From Solenopsis invicta (taxonomy: Eukaryota; Arthropoda; Insecta; Hymenoptera; Formicidae): a stretch of 64,000 bases of DNA. The position numbers were made by a program, and so were the translations under genes. The stretch is taken from positions 11,138,638 through 11,202,637 of the forward strand of contig NC_052675.1 of NCBI RefSeq assembly GCF_016802725.1, in the 5' to 3' direction. The notes beneath the pieces are model-generated. The model was given only the letters and a program-made list of their open reading frames with translations. It did no database searches and was not told the origin of the DNA. Shown piece after piece: positions 25,899-37,679 of this stretch; position 1 is the first letter of the stretch; the number at the start of each line of letters is the position of its first letter.

Positions 25899-28493
25899 CA
25901 TAAATCGATTTACGGGCCGCTTCATTGGTCACGTTCGTGCGTTCGCGCGTTCATCTTGTCACGCCCCCGAGCGAGTGTGATGAAAACATCCACTCGTATC
26001 CACCTCGTATCGATCGCATTACTGAGCCATACCACGTGGTAAACGAGATTACGCGCTGTCGATTTTATTCATCGTTACTCGCCGACGACGATTCGCGAGA
26101 TTCGAGATGCGCCGTTCGTGCCGCGATATCGTGAGAAAGTGTTATTTGATCTCGCGCTCGATATACAATATAAACCGGGCACCATCGGCATTTGCGCTCC
26201 GCGATAGATATTGTTACGTCCCGATCGCCGTTCGCGCGAAATGTTCCCATATCCTCGAATTTCACTTTTGTCGATTTGATTTTCTTCTCGTCGCGTTACC
26301 CGTCTCGATTCATTCTCACATCTCCGTTACCATGTACCCATGTACCATTCGTTAAATAATAATTACTCATCGACTTAACAAATATGTATTGAAGAGAAAG
26401 CGTTTTTTTTCCCTTGCTTTCTTATTGAAAGACTTTCAAGTAAAGTGGCATGGTCATCTTGCCGATGCCATCTGCGTTTCCCAGGGTTAAGGACAGCACT
26501 GCGTGTGAGAGTTAGAGAGTGATAGGAATCCGTTAGATTGGAGAGGACGAAAGCGTCGGAGAGAGGAATGGCAGGAGGAGGAGGAGGACGGGCGAGAGAC
26601 AAGCGTAGAGGCAGGTCGGACGAAGTAGGTACACACGTGGCTTATTTGTATGCTCGCGTAAGGTGCTAATTTGCGAAGTACACGGCGTATGTACGTGCGT
26701 GTGTGCATACGAACTACAACGTACGTCCTCGAGCAAAGCGTGCACAGGTACCGCAAGCTGCGCGAGATCAGAGGTCGCGGGGAGGGAAAGAGAAGCTCGA
26801 CTGCGCCGGAGGGTTGGGGAGAGAAACAGTGGAGAACAGTGCGCGCAAACGTGTGACTGCGTACTTCCGCCACAGTTAGGTGCGTTCGTCGAGTTTCGAT
26901 ATCGCGCATACGAGAGATTTTCGGTTCGCCAATATCTGAGACCCGAACAGTTCTATTCCTTCTTTTCTTTTCTTTATCGCTCCTGTTTTTCTTTTTTTTT
27001 GTGCCAAGATCGGTGACGCAGCGATGGGGTAAAAATGATTCACACGTGAACTGATTTGAAATCAAATAAGATAAAAATTGACTTTTTTTTAAGTTGAAGT
27101 AAAAATATATTTATAGTCAATTTTTGGCTCACACTGGTCCACTCATTCTTGTGTAACGTGAAAGTTATTAAGTCATTCGAATGAACATTACAATTTTGTG
27201 ACGTGTATACAAAATTAATTCTTTGAGCTGGAAAGATTGGCACCTTAGGGAAATGAGTATAAATTAAAATATCTTTGCTTTGATTTAAGAGTAACGGGTG
27301 TATGCGCTTTCTGCGAAGTTGTCTCGTTAATTTGCTACATTTTTTTAATTCCGAAGACAAATAACGTCGGTGGACGATCATCGAAATGATTATTCTTAGC
27401 TCAGCTAAACCACTTGGAATCTAATATCTATAACCGAGGAAATGTGCGCGGCTTGCGGAACTTCCTGTACATTGCCGACGAAAAGGAAGAGGCGGAAGGA
27501 AGCGACTGGTCGTGGCGGCGGATATCCATATCGCGATACATCTGTCGCTGACACGGACGTTACTCCAGTTTCCGTTGTGCACCGGCCGGCCAATCCCACT
27601 TCCTTTTCTATTTCATCGTACATGCATTTCTCTCTCTCCCTTACACACACACATACACATGTTTCTTGCGTATATATATCTGTGCCAGCGCTTCTTTTCG
27701 TACCGTTATGAACTACGACACGTCCGCTCGTAAATCCCGTGGATGTCGAACGATCTACTAGCGGTTATCGATCGCCGATCCGAGACTCGTTGATTACACC
27801 ACCGCGAGCTTAGGCCACAAACCGAAGTGAATACACCTCCTTATTCCTGACCCTCACAGCCTTTTCACACGACCACGCGGGAAGGGATAATTACCGACGA
27901 ACGGGGCGCATTAACGCGCACGACACGCGCGAGCGATCTCTCTTCGGCGATTCTTTCTCCTCTCTGCTGACCCCCCGCGAGATTGGTCCATGTTTTTCTT
28001 TTCGAATTAATTGCCAATAATCGCGCGCGAGAGAGCGCCTTCTCCGGTTCGTCGGACCGGGTCCGTGACGAATCGCGGCGTGTCCTCTTTTTATCGAGGA
28101 TCGCTTACGCTAATTATTTCTTCGTGCCGAGAACCCGCGCCGAGAACTCGTCGGATAAATTAAAGGGTGTCGTATCGACGTCGTGATTTTGATCGATGGA
28201 TTTCTCTTGAAAATTACCCACGTATACTATCGATATAAAGACGATGTTCTATACGCAGCGACCCAGCGCATATTTCTCCTCTACCCGTGTAACCTGCCGT
28301 CCCGGAATTCAGCTAACATCTACCTACTTATCTAATTTCCGACTGTAGATGGCAGACACATTGCCCGTCAATGTAATAATACGATTCAGTAACTAGAAAC
28401 TCGGCGACTTCTATCGAAGTTAGCTGCCATTAGATTCTCCGCACGAGCATTCATATGCGCGGCAGCATCGCATTCCGACGTCATCGTGTCTGT

Positions 28494-28532
<39 letters not shown>
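28494..28532. repeat. (GTC)n trinucleotide repeat
   Basis: Thirteen or so GTC units. They encode poly-Ser on the + strand or poly-Asp on the - strand, but no flanking gene structure was found. Confidence 0.95.
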
Positions 28533-29044
28533 TCGACGCACGAGATGCGCAGTTAAACGACCGCCATCCCAATTCCCCGTGCGATTATGCATCGCAGTCA
28601 AAAACACGTTTCCCGTTTATCCCGCGACTTCGCTCGCGGACACGCACGTACGACGCGTACGGCAGACTTTTTTCCCCCGCGCGGCGGCGGTGCGGCGCGG
28701 CGTCCCAACCGATTATACCTCGATCCTTTATACGCGCGCGTGCCATAACGGCCGCATATAAGTGGCACACAATGCGGTAACCGTCGGAGACCGCAGTTAG
28801 GGGTTAAACGCGCCTCGTGCCCCATCGCCGTCGGTCCATCGCCATCGTCGCCGTCACGCTCTCGCTGACAAATCGTTTGACACCCGTGTACATGCGCGCA
28901 CGCACGCGCGCGCCTTAATGATACGCTGCCGAGCGCGAGATGCCTCCTTTGCATCCGTGACGTATCGTGGCCGCATCGTACCGTAATGATACAGCCGTGC
29001 CGTGCTATTAATTTAGCAGCACGAAATATATTCTTGTCCGAAAC

Positions 29045-29074
29045 GAGAGAAAGAAAGAGAGAGAGAGAGAGAGA
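29045..29074. repeat. (GA)n microsatellite
   Basis: GA run with AAAG interruptions. Confidence 0.9.
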
Positions 29075-29697
29075 CAGAAATAAGAAAAGCAGAGACTAGG
29101 GAAACGAGACAGGAAAAAAAATGACGGTACACATCGCGCTGCTTAATTGACGGCTGCGCTCGCATTCGCGAACGAGGATGAGAATCGCGCTCAACGTTCG
29201 TAACGGTGGAGAGACATGTGTGTACACACGGCGTATACTCGCATTATTCGCAATCTTTCGCCAAACCAGCGAGCACGGGGGGTCACGCTCTCCTCGGCGC
29301 CTTAGCCCGCTGGCACACTATCTCGAGAGTTCCTCCTCGAGAGCGTCTCTATCCCGCGCCTTACGGTATTCCTCCACCACCTCCTCCTTCTTCTTCTCCA
29401 TCTCCTTCCTCCGACAATATGAACCACCGCCATTACTCATCTTGTCTCGTTGACGATTATGCGCTCTAACAAATTGTACACGGCGTTATACGCTCTACTT
29501 CTCTTCCTCCTCCCCGCTTCTCCTTGACCAAGATTACGACTGCGCGCTGAGAATGAGCGCGTTGTTTGTCGGTTATTTGCGCGGCAACTTTTTCTCAACT
29601 TGGACGAGCTACAATTCGGACGCACGGATCATGATTAACCCCGCAGTCGTGACGGACGATCTTGCTGACCTGAAACGTTTTTTTTTATACTAGAAAG

Positions 29698-29698
<1 letters not shown>

Positions 29699-29725
<27 letters not shown>
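29699..29725. repeat. (TA)n microsatellite
   Basis: Pure TA run followed by a T tract. Confidence 0.95.
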
Positions 29726-29733
<8 letters not shown>

Positions 29734-30259
29734 TTATTGTAGAATTGGACAGATAAGATTTAGAAATAATGCCAGGAAAATGAGCGTATACATATTTTTG
29801 TAATTTATTTATTACAAAAAAGAAATGAGAATTCCCTATAAGAAAAATGTGGGAGTTATAAATTGAAATTTTTCCTCAAGTCATACCACGGCCGTGTATT
29901 CATAGGAAATTGATCTTCGAGATTAAACGGGAAGATTTGAGATAACTACGATGTTCCCATGTTGTTTTAACGAATAGTTCTAACCGTAGCAATTTTCTTG
30001 ATTTTTTGGGGGGAATAGAGTTCTCAGAGTCTAAAATTCTCAGAGTTAACTCGCAAGTCACTTCCGTCATACTGAACGCGACTCGATTGCCTATTATTAC
30101 TATAACAGCGCGCTGGTTGTTGGTTTATACTGCGGATAACCGAAGACATTTCGCGACCGCCTCGGGCCCGCGGAGGAACTCCAACTTCGGGTCTCTAATC
30201 ACAACGCGGACATCATCTCGGCAAGCTGTAGAAAATCTCTCGGGATACTCGCGCCACCG

Positions 30260-30284
30260 ATGCCTGCCTGCCTGCCTGCCTGCC
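30260..30284. repeat. (TGCC)n tetranucleotide repeat
   Basis: Six TGCC units in a CpG-rich block. Confidence 0.9.
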
Positions 30285-31979
30285 GTCTCCCTGGCGATTT
30301 TGTTGTTGCATTCTCTCGCGCCCAGGCGAATGTCCGCGCGAAATTGACGTCGGCCGACAACTGATAAGCCGAACGCGAAAAGGACGACGCGCGGACGAGT
30401 GGCGTGTGCGCACGTCAACAATCCACACCGTTATAGAAAATCCACACCCAGCGCCCAGCACCGCCGGCCCACATAACTTCACCCGGACAGACAGGGATTG
30501 TCTTATTACCGCAAACAACCGTGTGGCCACGGGCGGGCGTGCACGGGCCCGCGCAAATTGTCTCCGCAAGAGAGGCGCGCAGCCGTATGCGGGTCACCGC
30601 TGTTATATACAGAGCTCTGTACCAGGGGCTGCTGAACTACGGCATTCCCGGCCGGACCCGCGGATTCCTTAACGAATTTCGAGTTGACATTTGATGAAGT
30701 TTAATTGTAATTCTACCTGCGGCTTTGTAAATCCAGAGCTGCGACTGTTTACTCACATAGTTGTTGCGCGTCTACGACATAATCTCGTGACTGTTGATTG
30801 GTTGTATGCAAATCGCTAGTGTGAGATCTATTTCCCCGATTTATTTGTTCTACCTAGATATGGTACGGTAGAAACCAGCGCGTACTTAATATTTATAATA
30901 GTTTGCTTTGTTGAGTTCATTCTTTTTTATTTCAAAAATTGATATTTTTTTCGTATTTTTTTAGGATTCTTCCTCTCTCCACTTCTGTACTTTTCTGACT
31001 TGAAATTAATCGAAACAAATCGCAATGCAATTAAATCTCTGTTTAAATCGTGAAATGTATAAATTATGCGCATACATAATTATACCTGTAGTATCTTTCT
31101 AAACATAATTATAAATTATAAATTATGTTCAAACGGGCAGTGTCTAGCTTGTGTCACGATCCTCTATGATAAATCGCGCGCAGTCGCCGCTACTATTATT
31201 TCACATCTACAGCTGTAATGTGTTCTTGTATCCAAGAATTCTGAGTACGTAGTAAAAGTCAAAGTGTCGAGATAAAATTACGGCAAAATACGACGATGCC
31301 AGCGCGGTCCATTAGAGTCAAATGCTCCCGGGCACTTTTTTAGCCTAGATATTCCTAAGGTTAACGATTCCTCGCGGATCGCACGAGCATCACGAGCGGT
31401 TAAACGAGCGATCGCCCGATCGCGACGAGGGAAATTCGGCTTTAAATCTCACCTAGCGTCGTAAACTTTAATCTCGGTACGAAATATACAGCGGCATGCT
31501 AACGGTAATCGAGCAATTACCGGCCAGCCGCTCGATTCCTCGCGCTCTAGCGACTCTTGTATATCACACAAGGCTTTTCTCTCTCTTTTTCTCCTTCTTG
31601 ATTCTTCTGTTTTTTTTTCTTTTTTTTTTCGTTTACGTCACCTTTGCCACGACGTGTAAACTTGAGAAACCAAGACGCGTTTCTTCCAAGCTCGTACGCG
31701 CATCTCCCGCTGGTTATTCCTGACGCCACCGCTCGTCCACACAGAGTAATTCACGCATTGAAATGATATTCGAGGCACAAAAGTCCCGAACGTGTCACTT
31801 GCGTGACACGACAGCAAAGTCTCTCGACTCTCATGATTCTTCCTGGCGAGGGGAGAGGGGACTTAGAAATCGAATTTGGAATCAATTTATAGAACACAAG
31901 ATGTATAGTAGATTTAGAACGTCGATACCCGCAGGAGGCTCTTTGTTCGTGGATAAAGTTCGCTGTACTTGCAGCGTCG

Positions 31980-31980
31980 G

Positions 31981-32008
<28 letters not shown>
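31980..32008. repeat. (GA)n microsatellite
   Basis: Pure GA run. Confidence 0.95.
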
Positions 32009-32011
<3 letters not shown>

Positions 32012-35000
32012 AACCTGTGTGTGCACCAATATTAATTTTCTCGTACCCTCGTAACCCGCGAGGACAGAAATTTGCGTAGAGCTCTGGCTGCGCGCGTTCT
32101 AAATCAGCGTTAAGAAAGCTGTATAAAGCCGCGCCGTAACGTGTACCGTAATCGGTTGCTCTTTGTAAGCGCCTAATTAATGGTGATGCATCCTAATTCC
32201 GGGCTTTGGTCTTAGCACGTAGGTACCTACCAACTCGGGCAGTTATATGCCCGGCACAATTGGCGACCCTCGCCTCGCCGTGCCACCACGCCGCCGGCTG
32301 CGAAAGTTGCGCGAAAGATTAATGCCTTCACAACGCACGCTAATTGTATTAGCCCGCGAGCATTCGCGTTACGAGCGCCGCGCGCTCGTAAAGAAAATTA
32401 TTTTTATTATCGTATTTATGTGTTTCTGCGCGTATTCTATTTACGTTTTATTACATTTTATTGCGTCCCGTATTAGTATCCTACTTATATCTCGCTTAGC
32501 GAGCTTCCCGGCCATCGCGCGTGATGAAAAGAAAAGTGGCTTTATTCGTGTCGTAGCTTTAGGGCCACCGTGCGTCGTGACGGGCTTAAACTCGCCGCTA
32601 GCTTTTCAATTATATTACGAGATACCGCGATAAATCGTCGTGTGGCGTAGAAATGGCGAATTTCACATCCCCGGATTTTGCATCGTCGTTGAATCCTCGC
32701 CACGACGTCACTGGCGGGATCCTTTTATATTCATTTCGTCGACGAGTTATTTCGCCCCGTATCCAAAAAAAATGGACAGACGGAGGGACCCCTCGACGTA
32801 ACTCTCGGGAATTCTTCGGTAAGTCGCTTCTGCGATATGAATGAGCAAGTGGTTCGCTCGTAAAAGGTTATTTCTCCGGTAACCACCGGATGCCGGATGA
32901 AGACCACCGTGGGCATTAAAATTTCCAAGTGACGTTCGCGTGATGGATCGCGATATTCGAACGAACGAACGTATGAGCGAACGAGTCCGTTGTGCTTGAC
33001 ATTACAAACGCGTTCTATCTCTCCCAGAAACGTGGCGCCATCATTGTTACCATTTCAACGATAAGTGACGTAAAAATGTGCGACCCGTGGAAAAATCGCC
33101 TTTGCAAAATAGCCCGAAAAATGCGATGGAAAATACTTCTCATATCTCAACGAGAATTAAAGGAATTTGCGTAAAAAGAATCTTTAATATGATTTGCCAA
33201 CGTATTATTATGTATATATACATATATATAACTCTTACAAAAATTTGAGCTATTCAACAATCGGCGGTGCATTCCGTTGATACTTTGGTACGCAAATAAA
33301 TTGATTTGCATTTACCGTTTTTCCGGTAAATAGCTCCGCGTTTGAATTATCGTTCGCAATTCTCGCAGCTTGCCGCATGTGATAAAATCCTTTGTGTAGG
33401 GAACCGCATTCTTTTTTTTCGGCATACCGTCCGTGCATCGCTTTACCACTCGCGCTTTTAAATCGCACTCGATTCCATCGTATTGACACACGATGAAGCG
33501 CTCTGTTGTAACTTAACCCTCTGGGGACCCGGCGGCCGCCGGTGTTTCACCGAAAGTATCTTTTTGAAATTCTAGTTTATGCGCAGTGGCCTCGCTCGAA
33601 CGAGAAACGTCACAGCGGTGGCCTCAAAGCGAAACCACCGAACCTTCAACTGTAACGGTATTAAATTTAAATGGAATATATAACAGAGAAGTGGAAGAGA
33701 AAAAAAGTAATAATAACGTATACCAAAATCCCTGTGTGTTATTACTAAAATTCCAATATGAATCTGAAAATGCTCAACTTAAAGACAAACGATGTATAAT
33801 ATAATATTATTACATAATCGGATTTAAAAACATTGCAGATATTTTTTTTATTCCAAAGCTCGTTCAAACCTCGCGAAGGATATTGCGTTTAATTAAATCC
33901 CAATGCATGAAAAGTCCCGTTGTTTTCAGGTAGAAACATGCTCATCGATCATACGTATGCATTATCGAGTTCCGTATGCTTTTCTATCCACTTTTTCTAT
34001 TTCTGTGTCTCGTCAAGAATGGTGATATCGTGAAGTCGCGAGATAAAGCCGTCTCTCCTCTTTTGTCCCCGGTAGCTGCGCCGGGACCTCGTTTCCATAT
34101 CTCGTAAGTTACAAACGTACATCTGCCCGCGGATGCAGATGCGCTTCAATACGACGGCGACGCGACATCGCAAGAGTGGATCAGGGGCGGAGAAGGGGGG
34201 AGAGGGAAGGCTATTAGTCACGTTTATGGACTCGTTGTCCGACGAGTGCGATCCCGCAATGAGAATCGATTTGCGCGAAGAATCACGTTGAGGCGAATAA
34301 ACTACGTCGCGCTTATCGCGAGGCTGCCGGCGAAGGTTGAAAAGATACCTCGTATTGACCCTGAGATCAATGGACAGCAATAGAAAAAGCAGAATAATAT
34401 AAGATAGGCTAGAATGGAATAAAGTTTATATCGCATATTCTGGGACAAGTAGTCTTTTTAGAACGCGAAACGGAAGCGACATAGACATATTCACAAAGCA
34501 AATGTTCAAACAAAAATTAAAACACATGTGTGGATTTTGAACGAGATATAAAGAGACAGAAGGCGCATCGAAATTAAACAAAAGGATGAAAAAAAAATGA
34601 AATTTATACTCTATTATTAACTTTTTATTGTGTCATCAAATTGATAATTAGACGCACGATCAGAAACTTTTTTTTATATTGTACGGTATTTCGCGATAAA
34701 ATAAACTAGCAGCTATTGTTGTCTAAACACATTTTATCGAGATCGAAATGCATAATCCGTTATTGAACGACACTTGGATCAAAGCATTCTCTGAAACTCT
34801 CGCAAAATGCTGACGCGATTGCATACGAGTGAAAGTCGTGCTAATTGGAGAGCTCACCGAAACGCGTTTGAATCGTCCGTTGCAAATTAAGCTGGCGGAC
34901 ATTCAAACAAACGCAGATTTGCACAAAAAAAAGGGGGAGAAAAACTGTGACAGATCTACCTGATTTTTGCGAGTTAAGCTTTAACCACTGAAAGCTCCGG

Positions 35001-35400
35001 ACAAAGGATTAAAAATTAAATCTCTCATAGAAATACTAAGAAGTTACCTATATAAATACATTTGCGCAATAAAACTCGTTATTTTTTTTGTTTCAAGTAC
35101 ATTTTTTTGCGACGTTTTAAGAGAAGGATTCATATTTTCAGAACTGTGTTCTTCAACCTGCAATTTTAGAAATCGATTTCTTTTCTTGACGAACATTTTC
35201 AACTGGATGCCATTAATCCAGTTTTATAGAAAAAGAAGTGAATTCAATGGAATTTAAATTAAATTTCTAAAACGCGTTCTATAACCCGAGAAGATTGAAT
35301 TCTAATCACCGTCGCAGGCAGATCGTCACCGCAATTTTGTTCCCAATTTTCATCTTTCCGTTTGCGGTTTGGTGTAAGCAAGTAGCAGATGCTTGCGATA

Positions 35401-35571
35401 CCCTACCGGCGGCGGCGAGAGCAAGTTCGGAACACGCGGAATGACGTCAGTCAACATCGGATCGCCTGTCACGGAATCAACCGCCGCTAGGCTGACGCCG
35501 AAAAGTTAGTCGAGCGCGTTAGTCGATAGTCCGCAACTGCGAGACCTATTAGGCCAAAGTGCCGTGACTTT

Positions 35572-35611
<40 letters not shown>

Positions 35612-35635
35612 TAGTCTCGCCGTTCCTCTCTGTGG
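35401..35635 (+). promoter_or_regulatory. Candidate promoter with full CRE palindrome
   Basis: TGACGTCA at 35442-35449 is the complete cAMP-response-element/bZIP palindrome. It overlaps TCAGTC, which matches the arthropod initiator core (TCAGT). The surroundings are CpG-rich, and a CT run at 35573-35600 follows. About 230 bp downstream an ATG opens the LLTPPLSP-containing ORF. The motifs are seen directly; promoter activity is inference. Confidence 0.35.
35573..35600. repeat. (CT)n microsatellite
   Basis: Pure CT run just upstream of the candidate coding exon. Confidence 0.95.
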
Positions 35636-35680
35636 TTGGCTGCACAGTCGTTGGCGAAGTTTACGCCACGTCGGTTATCA

Positions 35681-35956
35681 ATGGCAGTCGCGTCGGAGCT
35701 GCCGCATTATGAACTTATCACGGAGACAGTCGCGGACAACTTCGCCATTAAAGTTCCAGCACGAGCAATGTTACTGACTCCTCCGCTTTCTCCTCTTCGT
35801 CTTCATGGTAGTGATACGCCCTTCCTAGACACCGCCCCGCGAGAATCCCGGCGAACAATGGAAGGTACAAGCGTGCAGCTGCAGCCTAATCTCGTTTCGG
35901 ACCGTGATGGAGCTAACTGTTCGGGAGAATCAAGCGGATTCGCTTTTCAATATTAG
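35681..35956 (+). CDS. Candidate first coding exon with Myc-box-like LLTPPLSP motif
   Basis: ATG at 35681 gives a 91-codon frame ending TAG. The N-terminal part reads MAVASELPHYELITETV. Residues 31-38 are LLTPPLSP, followed by Leu-Arg. Thr-Pro-Pro-x-Ser-Pro preceded by hydrophobic residues is the Fbw7 phosphodegron form best known from Myc box I (established knowledge). Two possible 5' splice sites occur inside, GT at 35808 (CATG|GTAGTG) and at 35865 (GAAG|GTACAA), both phase 1. The real exon may therefore stop there and the last ~30-50 codons be intronic. I do not recognise the family. It could be the first exon of a transcription factor, a short free-standing protein, or a chance frame. Confidence 0.35.
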   Translation: MAVASELPHYELITETVADNFAIKVPARAMLLTPPLSPLRLHGSDTPFLDTAPRESRRTMEGTSVQLQPNLVSDRDGANCSGESSGFAFQY

Positions 35957-36696
35957 AGGAAAAGGAACAGATGCTTTTCGGATCCTTCGACTGTTTTTTT
36001 CTTTTCTAAAGATTTTTCTATTTAAAAGCTTTTTTTATTATCCAGTATGCTAAGATTCATTACTTTTTACGACAACAGGTTGACTGTCTACATAAATCGT
36101 TAAATGTTCCAATTATTTAGAGAGAAATCGAAGAAAATGCTTCTCTTTAATTTCGTTTATCCGATCATTTCGGTGTATAATATATTGCTTCCTTTGTCGC
36201 ACGTCTGTTATGTGCCATTTGAACATGTCTTTTGAACATCCGTTCAATAATCGATAGACCGGTATTCAGTGAACTAAATGGTAAATAACTGATTTGTTGA
36301 AAAAAGCGGACTTGCGCACAGACGACTTCCATTGTCGACGGAGGAGTCTCTCTCGCTTCATCGGCGATCCTCCGCGTTGCTTGCCGGGCCGCCGGGTCGA
36401 TAAAAAGTTGTTTTAATTGGCTGGGAATCGTGGAAACTCGACGACGCGACGACTTTTCAGCTTTGTCGCTGCTTCCTGGAGCGTTAAGCGCCGATATAAA
36501 CGCGCGATATTGCCGTATCGGGCCGCGCGTTTTAATCCTTTATTGCCGCCAAGAAGCTAAGTCGTTGACATGGTTCCGTTATTTATTATCGCGTCCAGCG
36601 CGCAATTTATACTACACGACGTCCCTCCGTAATTTTTTATTATTTATATTTTCCGATCATTAATTTATTCCGTCGTCCTGTTTTTTTCTGTTCCAG

Positions 36697-36756
36697 GTAC
36701 GTAACTCCGCCATCGGCCGCTTTTGCGTGCAAGATGCAGTTTGCGTTACATCAAGG
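36697..36756 (+). other. Exon-like 60-bp unit with fused acceptor and donor (recursive-splice candidate)
   Basis: A long pyrimidine tract ends TTCCAG at 36696 and is followed at once by GTACGT. The 3' splice site is therefore directly joined to a 5' splice site, as in recursive-splicing ratchet points. Sixty bases later comes another donor, G|GTATGT at 36757. The 60 bp (20 codons) are open in two frames. One of them continues in phase into the ORF behind the acceptor at 37088. The unit is intact and in phase, but expression is unknown. Confidence 0.4.
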
Positions 36757-37088
36757 GTATGTTTTAATCAAACTACTGACTCTTTAGCCTCCGCTGATAT
36801 ATAGCAAGATAATATTGTGTTACTAATAATGTTACATATTTCACTCCTCCCCGTACGAATTACTATATTTTCTAGTCGTCCGGTAGATAATTGGCTGCTG
36901 AATAAATGGGAAATTATCAGGCTAAGCCTGCCTTATTATCCCGGCAAGAATCGCGCGCACTCTTCCTCCTCGCGATCCGCAGGGACCTCTCTCCGCGAGA
37001 GGAGATAGAGTCTAATTAAAAACTTGGAGCCGCGGAACGAACCTCTGCATGTTTCTGGACACTCTCCTTTTCCTTCTTCGTTCCCAGG

Positions 37089-37679
37089 AAGCGCGACTTA
37101 ATTAACTTGGCGAAGAATGAACCGCGTTATCCCGGCGGTACTCTTAATACATCTTTCAACTGCGTTTTAACTTTATCGGTTTATTCGCTCGCGAAAAGTC
37201 GCGCCTTCCCGCGATTTATGTATTCCCTACCGCACTTTCCGACTTCCGAGATGTCGGCGATGTTTCTAATTGGCGCAATTACGATTGCTTGTACTTGGTA
37301 TCGCGCGCGGCGTTGCATACCGAAGAATAGGGAAATTCGCGATTCACGGCCCGCGGTTATTCCTGTCGCGCGGCGGTTATTCCTAAAACCGGAAATTTCT
37401 CGGGCAAATGAACCCCGCGCGCGGGCGCGCGCGCGAAATAATTCGCGCGACGCGAGACGGGAAATTTGCGGCGTGCTCTTTCATTTCGCGAGAGGAATTT
37501 GTAATCTTAAAATTTTTGTGCAAATATGTCTTGACGCGCCACAGACGTTTCCTTACATTTCCCCGAGGGAGAAATATGCAGATTTCCATATAACATCAAA
37601 GACTGATATTAATATTAAAATATCTCATATAAAAGAATCGGCGACCTACTTTTGGAAAGATGTTTTTTTTTTTAAATAA
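37089..37679 (+). CDS. Long ORF behind a strong 3' splice site
   Basis: A pyrimidine tract (ctccttttccttcttcg) ends CCCAG at about 37088. The frame that follows stays open for about 197 codons, to TAA near 37679, the longest in the window. It begins KRDLINLAKNEPRYPGG and has a hydrophobic stretch around MFLIGAITIA (37258-37290). Phase 2 entry matches the phase 2 exit of one frame of the 60-bp unit at 36697-36756. The C-terminal half is rich in CpG-driven Ala/Arg and then AT-rich codons, so the true exon, if real, probably ends earlier. No domain recognised. Confidence 0.25.
   Translation, partial: KRDLINLAKNEPRYPGGTLNTSFNCVLTLSVYSLAKSRAFPRFMYSLPHFPTSEMSAMFLIGAITIACTWYRARRCIPKNREIRDSRPAVIPVARRLFLKPEISRANEPRARARARNNSRDARREICGVLFHFARGICNLKIFVQICLDAPQTFPYISPREKYADFHITSKTDINIKISHIKESATYFWKDVFFFK

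Larger units (their letters stand above)
25088..35400. other. Ten kilobases without a recognised gene
   Basis: Contains microsatellites at 25832-25898 (TA), 28494-28532 (GTC), 29045-29074 (GA), 29699-29725 (TA), 30260-30284 (TGCC) and 31980-32008 (GA). CpG-rich islands lie at 26.5-26.9, 27.9-29.6 and 30.0-30.7 kb. The many 60-190-codon frames in these islands are open on both strands and lack domains. At 33513 'TTAACCCTCTGGGGACC' resembles a piggyBac end, without a matching second end. Confidence 0.45.

Noticed and set aside
26487..27065. 192-codon minus frame
   Set aside because: Ser/Arg-rich translation of a purine-rich, CpG-rich block, with no ATG context or domain; it may simply be untranslated or promoter DNA.
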